Part shown: piece by piece, positions 49,599 to 61,500 of the stretch | Layout of the letters: each line of letters starts with the position of its first letter | How positions within the stretch are numbered: the first letter of the stretch is position 1 | Notes under the pieces: model-generated | Database searches by the model: none | The model's input: only the letters and a program-made list of their open reading frames with translations | Told to the model about the DNA's origin: nothing | From: Distichodus sexfasciatus | Lineage: Eukaryota; Chordata; Actinopteri; Characiformes; Distichodontidae | DNA: 64,000 nt | Reading direction: 5' to 3' | Assembly (NCBI GenBank): GCA_032718565.1 | Contig: JAVGVS010000741.1 | Span: 54,247 to 118,246 of the forward strand | Program-made: the position numbers and the translations under genes

Positions 49599-52500
49599 CA
49601 CTCTCATAGCTAACCATCTCCAGAGGGTTCGAAACCCCTGGTTTGTGCCCGCCCTCTCGCCCTGCTCTGCCCTGCCCACCCCCCTCCGCAGCCTCTCCCA
49701 GCCTCTCCTGCTGCTTTACATGGACACTGACAAATAAAAAGTCTCCAACTATCCGGTTCGCTCCCGACCACACCCTAACCGTGGAGCCTGATCAGAGATG
49801 ATTTGAGCTAGAAGCTGGATATCGACGCGGCCAAAAATAAAGGAGTATGGACGATTTGATGAAGAACATAAACATGAACTTTGCGCTTTAGTAAAGCAAT
49901 TTGGGTCGTGATTTAGACGGAAGAAGACAATTGGTCAGTGCCCGGTCCTGACCGTCTTTTGGAGGGGCACTGTGCGGACAAAATCTACACAGAGTTGGCA
50001 CAGTTGTACTGACAGACCCACACATGCCCACTAACACCTCCACCATACATTGCTAAATATCTTTTTTGTGGGCTTTCTTACACCCACATACACACATACA
50101 TTCGAACCTCCAAAAGCTTGACCGAAACCTTTCCAGCATTCGGACGACGGCCTCAAGATGATGTGCGAGGTGATGCCCACCATTTCGGAGGACGGGCGAG
50201 GAGGGGGAGGAGGAGGTCCGTCTTCGCCCGCCGGCGGAGGAGGAGGGGGTGGCATGGGGCCCGGCATGGGGGGTGGCAGTGGCGGTGGCGTGGGGGGCGG
50301 GTACGGAGGGCGCGAGCCACGCGGCGGCGGAGGAGACGAGGGTGGCAGCACCGGCAACCTGGAGTCGCTGATGGTGAACATGCTGACGGAGAGAGAGAGG
50401 CTGCTGGAGAGTCTGAGGGAAACTCAGGATAGTCTGGGAACTGCGCAGCTCCGACTGCGGGAACTGGGCCACGAGAAAGACTCGCTTCAGAGACAACTGT
50501 CCATCGCCCTGCCACAGGTACGCAGCGTGTGTGTGTGTGTGTGTGTGTAATGATTTCTTGGGGAAATTGAATGCACTCATATAGACATGAAATATATTAT
50601 ATTATATTGCAGTACAGGATGTTGATTTGAGCTATATATTAAAAATGTTTTATGCAATATATCCAAATAAGATTTATTTTTAACATACGTACAATATATA
50701 TATTGATAATTGGTGCAATTATGATAATTGTTGATTATAAAAACCTAAAAACAAAATAATGATAATTGGAACGAAATATCCAATTAATCATGATATTGAT
50801 TTGAGATCATATCGCCCAGTCCAATTTGTGGCTTTGTGAGGATTGTTTTTGTGTGTGAGGGAAAAAACTGTGCATAAGAAAGTACTAAAAGAGGTAAAAT
50901 ATTTGCTAGGAAGGGGGCACATTGAGGGCACATTTATGTGCATATTTTAATGAATCGTTTATAATAAGACTACCGTGATATATTTATTTCATAGCTTCCA
51001 CCAAGCTCAAACTGTAGTGCGTAATTTTTGCTGCATCCTAAACACAGTCCTCACTGTGACTGAAGCTCCGTCTCCTGCTTTAGCGTCTTGCATTTCTTGC
51101 GACAAATTTGTGATGTTGCTTCAAATAATATAAATGTGTGGCACATCGAGTTGTTTTCCGAGGGCTGAAGCCAGAAGTGACGATACGCACGCCCCCGTTT
51201 CTCGGACACACAACCAAATATCTTGGATCAGCACAGAGGACCCCGAGTTCGGAATCCAAGATGGCTGCTCAGTGCAAAGTGGCGCGATTTTTTACATTTT
51301 TTAGCACTTTAGTGTTGTTTGTGTCTAACTTGGTCAGCTGTGAACACAATACAGTGTTGTTGTAGTCGATAGACATGTTGCTACATTCATGTTATATGTG
51401 AAATACCGTGTTGTGTGTCGTTTATCAAGTGGCGATGCTAATTTGGCTGGTGGATGTTGCTTAAAACTAGTGACTAGCCTAGTTAGCCGAACAAAGAGGT
51501 GCACAGGATCAGCAACTCGAGACGAAGTCACAAGCCTATCGTCCATTTCTCGCTGAAAAAAACATGGCTGCAATGTTAACAATTTGTTAACTCTCTCCTG
51601 TGGTAAATGGAACGCATCCAATTGGGTTTTCACTGTGTTTTTAGCGGATGTGACTGAATCTCGGATCCAACGGCAAATGGTAAATTTTATGTCTATGAAC
51701 TGTGACGAAAATTCGGGGGAACAAAAACTCATTATTCAAGACTTCATTCAGGCTGCGTTACTCTCAGTGACCAGTGACCAAACCGGTGAAAGAGTCTGAT
51801 AATAAATAATACTGGACCGAGAGAGAGTAAGAGAGGGACTGGAGAGACAGAAAAAGGAGGAAAGGAGTGTGACCCGGTTTCACCTCGTCGTGACCTGTCG
51901 TGGCCTGCATTAGGCTCGTCCGGATCTGGACCATGTTGGGGGGGGGGTTTGTGTGTGTGACCGGCGCCGCCGGTGTGACAGCCTGACCTTCGTTTCCCCA
52001 GACTGCACATGTGCTGCTCGTTCTAGGTCTATTTTGGTGTGCTTGATCTTATCGGAGAAGCGGGACATGTTCGGATTGCTCGGCTCTCTGCCGTCTTGCC
52101 TTGTCGCTTCTGTTCCGGTTTTGGTAAGAAACGTCCGGCCCCGTGACCCAGCTGCGACCAGGGTGTCGTCTATACCGGTTGCTGGTGATTTATGTTTATG
52201 TGTAAATTGTGTTTTTTTGTAGCACTGACCTCCAAAATGTGACAAGTCACCGTGTTGTACAGTTTTCCTTTGCTTCAGTTAAAAACCTTCCTTATGAATA
52301 AAAAGTGGATCTCAGCAGACCGTGCTCACGTCTTCGAGCGGGATCGTCGTCGCTAGTTACTAATTTAAACAGGGCCTGACTGTCTAAGGCGGCCCTCGTC
52401 GAAGCGCCACTTCCTGTCGGCGGTGCTTTCGATCCCGTCAAGACTTTACGCCAACTCGAATGGAATCTAATAAGCGACGGCGACACGCTTTATCTCGTAA

Positions 52501-55500
52501 TAACGACACGAGAAAAGCTTTAACGCCTTCGGAGCCCTGACGGTTTGTGACTGAGGACGTGAGAGATCGGCGGCGACGCACAAACACCAAGACTAGCGTC
52601 GGGAGTGATATTAAAGGGGGGGAAAAAAGAAATAAAGAACAGATATCACAGGGAAGCTGACAGGATATTTAAGACCTATATCACCTCAAAGAGGAGACAC
52701 AACACGCACCTCGCTCCTCCTGTTTGCCGGGAGATGTTTCAGAGATAGATGTGAAGAGAGAGAGAGAGAGAATGAGGGAAAGGACGGGAAAACAGAAGTA
52801 AAGAGGAGAAAGAAAGAGAACGTAGAGAAGAAATTGAGGCGGGAAATGTGAATGATTTGATTATGTAAATGAACGTTTAAAAAAATCTCTTTTATGGATG
52901 ATTTTTCTCTCGTGGTTTATTATGTGATTGAGCTGATTTTTAATCCACACACTTTTTCTCCCTCAGTTTTTGTGCTAGAAACTTTGCTCCAACTCTAAAA
53001 CGTGCAATATATTGCAGTGTGGGCTGCTACGCTCGTTTGCGAGTTCTGTCCATCTTTCATCCGTCTTCCCCTCATAGACTAACATGGAGCTCATATTTTC
53101 ACGCTTTACTGTACGTCCGCCAAATTGGATGTGACTCAAGATACGCGCTTGACTCTGTCCGGACACAGGATTTTTTAAAACTAACTAAATTGCGTGCTTG
53201 CCTCACGAATGTGAGCTCGCACAGGGACTGTTCCGAGCCGCGTACTACCACACTTAATAGTATATAGCTGGGGTTGTAGCTTAACGGCTCTCTACGCACT
53301 AAGTAGTGCACACGGAGAGTCACACGCGTCCTATTTGACGTTACCACATGGGGCTCGACTCTGCCCTCCTCATTTATCGGCATCGGTGTCGACAGATACA
53401 AGCATGAAAATATTGGATAACACATCAGCCAGTGATTCCTTCATCGTGCGTCCCTAATTTAGAGCCTTAAGGAGAAGAGAGAGTACAATGCATGTGTTGA
53501 GTGTATTGTGTGTGTGTGTGTACCATGTTTGTATGCATTGTGGGGACCTTTTTGGGGCTTTTCGTCTTCTAAAATCACCTTTATGCCTTTATTATGGCTT
53601 TGTGGGGACATTTGAGAGGTCCCCATGAGGAAAAATTACTTTTTAAAAAATGTGCCTGTTTTATTTGAGAAACTAAAAGAGGTAAAAGATGTGCATTTGG
53701 TTACTGAGGTTAAGTTTAGGATTAGGATTAGGATTAGCTGTGGAATTATATACATCTAATCATTATGGGAGTCTATGGAATGTTTTAGTTTTACAGATAG
53801 TTTTACAAGTTTGTGTGTGTGTTTGTGTGTGTGTTTGTGTGTGTGTTTGTGTGTGTGTGTATGTGTGTGTGTGTGTTTGTGTCTGTGTGTATGTGTGTGT
53901 GTGAGAGAGTAATAGCTGGATAACCCCATCCTTAAGTCCACTTGTGAGTGTGTGAGAATGTAAGGAGGGTAAGCGCCGGTCTCACATGACTGTGGAATTG
54001 TGTGGATTTTTGGTGCCAAGTGTATTTCCAGCCCAGTTCACAGCGAGCGCCACTTCCACAAATGCCAACATACAACATGCCCACTGTTTAGCCATCTGTA
54101 ACCCTCTGTACCACCTCAAGATCATCCTTCTCTTTCTCACCTCCTTTCTTCTCTCTTTCCCACACCTCCTTAATTTATTAATGGTTCTCTGATATAAATG
54201 AGATCGTGGGAATTCTGAAGGATCTCATTTCAGTCACGCTCCAGCTGGCTTTGTTTCCTTCACTGATCTTTGGTGGTGTTTTAACATAGAATTTGACAGT
54301 GAGTTTTACGTAAAACTTTGCTGGATAGAAACGTCTATGATTTTTTCTGTCTACATCTTTGCTTTATGGTTTGCTCTGTCACGAATGCGGCTAAGAAAGA
54401 GTTTTCTCTACAAGTAATATAATAATGACCTTCACCCTTTTAGTAGCTGTAATTTTCCCTCCTACTAAGCAGGTTCACACAATATTTGCTGGTCTTTTGC
54501 TGGAGCAAATCTTAGGGTTTTTATAACGTGAACTAGAATTTTCTAGAACTTTGGCTTATTTTGTTTGTGTGTTAAGGTAGTGAGGTGAAGGTGGTCTAGT
54601 GGTTAGGATACTCGCCTCTTGACCAAGAGGTTGTGGGTTCGGAGCCTACCTCCAGCACTACCATCATTGGATTACTGAGCAAGACCCTTAACCCCAAGTT
54701 GGTCTGTGAACTTAGGAAAAGGAGGTCACTCGGGATAAGGGTCTCTCATCCTCCAGTTCTGCTTTATTAGTTAATAGTTTGCTTTGGTAGTTACAGGTTT
54801 GCTTTAATAGTCATTAAAAATATTATTTTAAGTTAAGAAACATCAAACCATCATTAAATGGCAATTAAAACTTTCATCAGCTTTTAAAATGACTTTGATA
54901 TGCTGCTAGAAATATTATTATTTTGCTCGTATATACTATTTTATATTCAATTCAGAGTTTGATTGTATAATTTGGATTACATAATTTACACATTTGTTTA
55001 TATAAGAGCCGGTTTTAGAAAAAACTGTCTAGGTTTCTAGTAGTTTTAATGTTTTCTGCTGTTTTTGTCTCGCCGATTGATTCTGACTTCATCCCATAAA
55101 TGTTGAAGAATCTCGGGACAGACATGTAGGAATGTCTGGTTTGACATTTATGGCATTTTTAGCTTGAAACGCACAGTGCCATCTCTAAAAACAACCGTTT
55201 TTAATGTCGTTATATTGTTAAACTGTCAAATTTTGCTATTTTACTTTAGTTAATTTATCATTGCAAGTAGCTTCTACTTTCTACTTTACTAAATTGACTT
55301 TTTCAAGCACGCCGTTTCCAGAGAGTTCTAGTAACACCCAGTAATGTAATATGGTGCATTCACACACGCACAAACACTCACACATGTGGTGGCTCATGTT
55401 GCGTCAGAGTGTGTGAGTGTGAGTCTTCTGTACACTGCATTCGAGAGAGAAACTCACTGGAGCGTCGGCAATCCGGACTACATGTACAGGGCCAGCGAAA

Positions 55501-58500
55501 TAAACATTCACACATGAATATTCACACACACACACACACACACACGATCCAGTCCCATCTGTACCCCTGTGCCCATCAGCGTTTGACACCACACTGCTCT
55601 GTGTTAATCACTGAAGCAGCCTTTTTTGTCCTCTCATGGCTCCTCTGTGCTGATGGAAAAAATCATATTTGCATGCGGTTCATTTTTATTCACATATATA
55701 GTAGCATTTTAATTCACAGTGTAGCTTTAGCATGATCTCCTCATAGTGCGCTAATTTAGTTCAAATTGTTAATTACTGTTGCATTTTTAGTGCAGCCGTG
55801 GGAAGCGTTAGCCACATACTCACTTTAATCCCTCAAGACATCACAACACACACACACAGTTGTGAAAACCCTCAGCTTATAGGCACAGATTTGCAATCCA
55901 CCGAGCTGCCGTCAACCCGTCCTGACCCACACCAGTCAAATATCAACTCCTCTTAACTCTTATTAACTGGGCAAATGAATACTAATTTTAGTCGTGAGCA
56001 GCGTAAGCTCTGTATTGAAAGCTTTCCTGTGTTAGCTAACTGACGTCAATGTTAGATTTGCGCAACGTTTGGTCTCCCCTTTCTCTATACCACAAATACA
56101 ACAGTATGTTTATATATTTATATACTATAGTATGATACACGTGCAAATATTACAAATTAGGGCTGAGCAACGTCGGGGTCACGGGGACCGGAGCCTATCT
56201 TTCGGGCTGACTTTGGGTGCGAGGTGAAGGCCAACCCTGGGCGAGCGCCAAAACACAGCCGGGCACACACTTACGCAAACACACTCACGTTCATTCCATT
56301 TGGGACCAGTTTAACGTAACCAATCAACCTAAACTGCACGCCTATGGACTGAGGGAGGAAAACTGAGTATCTGTAACTCCAAACAGAAAGGCCCTGCGGC
56401 CAACCCGTGGGTTTAACCCGGGACCTGCTTGCTGTGAGGTTTTGTGCTGCTCCAAATTAGGTAAGCGTAACCTTTTTGGCGTGTCAGCATAGTTTTGGGT
56501 CGTAGACGTGGTAGCTCATGCTTGCGTGAAAGCGTCTTTTTATAAACAAGACTTGAGCGATAAAAAAAGGTGGACTAAACTGTAAATTAAGTTTAAGAAA
56601 TCTCCCGAGGAAACTTAACCCCAAGTTTCTCCTGGGTGACTGTCCTTGAAATGAGGAAAAATGGAAAAAGTTGCGTCTATAAAATGCCGTAAATGTAAGG
56701 TACTAATATAATATAATAATATGGATATTGCTGTACGAACTGAAAGCAGTAGGCATTTTTAAGAAAGGAAAGGACATGCATTAGATTTTTACAAAGTTTA
56801 CCTGCACAGAACACAGAATGAGCAAAGTCTTGTCATGAATAAGCCGGAAGTAGAGAATGTGTGCAATGGATTTGAATAAATCTGCACAATCCGAACCAAA
56901 GATGTGTAACGGGGCAACGTTCACTGTATGAGAAGCTTGACACGACTACATAACTGTGTAAAAACGCAGTACAGAGTGGGAGATAAGAGACCGTTGTAGT
57001 GTCTGGTCTCTTATCGATGAGGCCAGTTGTAGTGTGGAAAAATAAGAATTCATACTGATGGACGAATAGTATAATAACTCAAGGTTTCCTGCGCGACGTC
57101 ATCCTGATGGAAGCAGCATAAAAGCAGATCTTTGAACATCGAACAAAAGAAAGCGCCTGTTGAGATGAGTTCGTAGAACCTGAGACCTGATGGTGGTTAC
57201 ACCAGATGTGGAGTGCCGAGGTGCCTTTAAGCTCTCATTATTTAGTGTGTGTGTGTGTGTGAGAGAGAGTGAGCTTTAAATGTGTTTTTTTCCTAGCGCT
57301 GAGGGCAAAACCTCATCTGTTAATGTTCAGTAAAATGCTGTTGTTGATTTGATAAATGGAGGATGTTATATGTTGAATGTGTGTGTGTGTGTGTGTGTGA
57401 GAGTTGCTGCCGTGGTCACAGTGCTGGCTAAAAGGAGGGCAGGAATAAGTGTTTATTGCATTGTGTGTTGTGTGTTTAGTTTATGCTTGCCTTTTCACTG
57501 TTGTGATTGATGTCTGCCTAGTGTTATAATGAATGTGTTATATAAAAATGTGTGTGTGTTTGCAGGAGTTTGCCGTTTTGACCAAAGAGCTTAATGCATG
57601 TCGGGAGCAGCTGCTGGAGAGGGAGGAGGAGATCGCTGAGCTTAAGGCAGAAAGGAACAACACACGGGTTAGTAACTACACATACTGTAGTGTGTGTGTG
57701 TGTGTGTGAGGATTGCTGTGCCTAAAACTGAAATGATTGTTCAAGTGTCTGTGGGAACTGTTCTTAAGTGGAAATTTGTTCTTAAAACCTTTTAACCGAA
57801 GATTCTGACATTCTACAACGTTGTCCAGTTCGAGAATATGTAATTGTGACCCGATCTGCCGTAATGAGTCGGAAGTCGGCGTTCTATTTATTTCGATACG
57901 GGCCGATTATGTTGAAAAACATCACAAAAATAGAGTTTTTTCTTTTTTGGAGAGCAGAAACGATATGTTTGATGTTTGTCAACATAATCGGCCCGTATCT
58001 AAATAAATGGAACGCCGACTTCCGACTCATTACGGCAGATCGGGTCACAAATGGTGAAGAGCCTCATGCAAATTTTATTTCATGCATGTTTGTGTAATAT
58101 TATAATTGTAATATTATATTGTCATAAAGAACAAGTGTAAGAAAAATACAGAAGAAAACAGTGGTGAGTGAGGCCCATTGTCTTTTCCTGTGGCGTTGTA
58201 CATATCCTGATGTATAGTAATATCGCGACGCACCCTCTCTAGTTGCTGTTGGAACATCTGGAGTGTCTGGTTTCTCGCCACGAGCGATCTCTGAGGATGA
58301 CGGTGGTGAAAAGGCAGGCTCAATCTCCCGCCGGAGTCTCCAGTGAGGTGGAGGTCCTGAAGGCCCTTAAATCCCTGTTTGAGCACCACAAGGCTCTGGA
58401 TGAGAAGGTGAGGCTCCTCTCAGCTCCACCCAACTCCACTCTGCTTCACATCTTAGTCATTCCAAGTCTCGTCACAATACAATATTATATAGATTAAGTG

Positions 58501-61500
58501 TAGCCAATTTTTGGCCGGCCGATTATCGGTGGTCAATATTAGGCATTTTGCAGATTATCGGTATCTGTGTTTAATTTTGACCATCACCGACATTACGTAA
58601 TTAGAGTTAATTAATGTCCCGCCCACAGCAGTACTCTGACTGGCTATATGTCACACGAATAGTAGCCAGTAACGCCGAAGCCTTGTCACCACACTTACAC
58701 ACGAGCGCACCGTGAAGCTCCGAGAAGGAGAAGAGGAGAGTTTGTAAAATTAAAAATTTTGACAGTTTTTCTTTTTTTTTTTTGCATGTCGGTTCCAAAT
58801 ATCAGTTATAGGCCTCGTTAACTAGCAGTAATCGGTATCGATATTGGCGCTGAAAAACAAATATCAGTCGACCTCTACTATAGAAAGAACGGACATTGAT
58901 TCCACGTGTGCTGATATCACAGACGTTGCTGTTATACGATTAGGATTCAGTTCAGGAACAGTCGATACGAGACAATATCCTATGCTTATGTAACACAGAC
59001 ACTTCCACTCATATCAAATCACAAAAAGCATCTAGAGTATCATTTTTATTCCTGAGCTACGGCCCACTGTAGCCTGTGTTATCGCGCTTAATAAAAGTTA
59101 CGACGAAACCAGCTGATGTTTCCTGTTCTCGCTTGGAAAGAAACGTTACAATATGTGTGATGTCTGACAGATATTCTCGCTGTGAGGCGGCGGCGCTAAC
59201 CACCGCGCCGCCCTTTAAATCTTCCAGTTATCAGAGTCAATATCGCTCTTAAAATCCTGTATCGGTCAGGCTTTATACAATGCATTTACTCTCTAACAGC
59301 CTCGGCAATGGGCTGGAGCGCAGGATTGACGCGGTGATGCTTCTTTACAGTTCAGAAGCTTGTGAGCTTGTCAGCAGTATCCCAACACAACTCTTTATTT
59401 GTCATCAAGGTTCCACCCTGCTCTTCTGCCTCAAAACAGTGCAGTGCTTTCACCTCTGCAGTTCACCTTGTTTCATTATTTCTGTTACCAATAACTGTCA
59501 TTTGCACCAAAGTCAAGGATGACGCAAATCGAGTTCGTTCCCGTCTTCGTTTTCACGTTTCGTCCAATCAGAAAGCAGTGACACAACGCAAATATGCAGA
59601 AATATGCATCGGAAAAATGATTCACCTTTTATTTCCTCTCACCTTCCTCTTCCTCCCTCGCTTTCTCTCTATCTCTCCGTCCTCAAGGTTCGTGAGAGAT
59701 TGCGTGTGGCTCTAGAAAGAGTGTCCGTCTTGGAGGAAGAACTGGAGTCTTCAACGAGCGAGGTAAGTCCTCTTGCCCTTTTTCTTTTACTTAAGCACCC
59801 AATCGACTACCTTCTCACTCTCGTCCTCCTCGCAGGTGCTGAGTCTGCGCGAGCAAATCAAACGGCGAGAACGCGGTCTGGACAACGGCAAAGAGGTCAG
59901 TCGCTGCTCTGACGCCGCCACACCTTTTGCTCATCTGTGTCGCGGATTAATGTGGATTTTTTAAAACGCTCCTTTTATTTTCTCCCGCGTTCCCAGCGGC
60001 TTCCCAACGGCCCGTCCTCCCTCTTGGATGATGGAGAGATCGACAGACAGAGAGAGGGAGAGATCGAGCGACAGAGAGCCGAGCTTTCCCAGCTGAAAGA
60101 GAGACTGGCCCTCATGTGCAGACAGGTTTGCGGGCGTTTGTGTGTATGTAAGGCAGAGTGAGAGAACGGGCATTGCTAAAATTAGAAATATTCTGGGATC
60201 TGATGGTCGTAGTTGGTATCTGGATGGTGTTGAGCTTTATGCTTTCCACTGGGATGCATAAAGTAGAACAAAGCGGCCGCTCACACGGGCCACACACGGA
60301 CTACTGCCATCTGGTGGCTTTTTGCAGAATTGCAGCCAGCAACGAGTTATATTTTCCGACACAGACCCTAGGACTAGAAATAGAACAAAATCTCTTTTTG
60401 GTTTCCTAGTATTAAAGATGCATCTTGTCATATTATTTCATATAAATTGTGTTATTTGTATTTTACTCTACATCTGTGCTGTATCTGTGGGTTTTTTGAC
60501 AGCAAAAGAAATGCACGATTAGCAGTGTTGAGGAAGCTTAAATGGTTGCTTCTCAAGCTACTTATGTTTAAACGTAGCTAAGCTACAGTCAAGCTAATGT
60601 TTAAATGTTGTAGTTAGCTTCACTACAAGCTACAGAGTAGGAGTAGCTAACTACATCAAAGCTATTTCATCCGGTAATATGTAATATTTGTGCTGTAGGA
60701 GACGCTTAAAGCTATTTTTACATGTGAAGCATGATATTACTCAACGCATGATGTGAAAAGTTCGATCGAAATCTCTGTTTCTTAACAAAGTAATATCAAA
60801 TCACAATAAGGATTTAATGAGATTTTGGAGGTAGAGAGTATTTTTGATTTATGGCTTGCACAAGTTATTGTCAGGGATCTGGTTAGGATGTGAGCAGGAT
60901 GCTAGTCGTTAGCCGTTAGCCCGTGTAGCGTGGTTGGTTAACCCAAACGCGGATTAGAACGCGAGTAGGCAGGAGAGCCATGCGAGTTGATATAAGAACT
61001 CTCAAACGCAAAGAGCAAGTATTCCCACAAGAATCCGCATTCTATCGGACACACACTCAAATCGGAGAGATAACCAAATAGCTGGAGTACTCACAGCTGA
61101 CGCTAAAATGAATCACAGTTGGGCTGGTAACTCCATGACTGAGCGGCGAGCCGCGAGAAAGAGAATCCTCTTAGGCCTCGTCCACACGGACGTTCGAAAT
61201 GAACGCCCTCTGAACGCCACACGCGGTTTTGCTGCGTTTTGTAGCTGCGTTCGATTGGCCTTTCACTGGCGTTCGCAATAGCGTCGTTTTCCTCGCGTTC
61301 ATCGGGATTTTGCCGCCAAGAAAACGTTGCATGCAGCGTCTTTTTGACGCCACCCGAACACGCAGCCGGCCGAACGCCGGTGCTGAACGCCCGTGTGGAC
61401 GCTTTGATTTGCTCCAATGGGCAGAAAAACGGTCGCCGTTCAGTCGGCGCTCACCTGGCCCCACGAACACCAGAAAAACGCCTGGTTCAGACGTCTGTGT

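Noticed and set aside
51138..53425. Several 65-132 residue frames in ppfia3 intron 1
   Set aside because: Both strands are open over the same DNA, no recognised domain, no supporting splice or promoter signals.
54585..54660. Possible tRNA gene
   Set aside because: A and B boxes are present, but the acceptor stem does not pair and fish SINE body sequence follows, so it is a tRNA-derived SINE.
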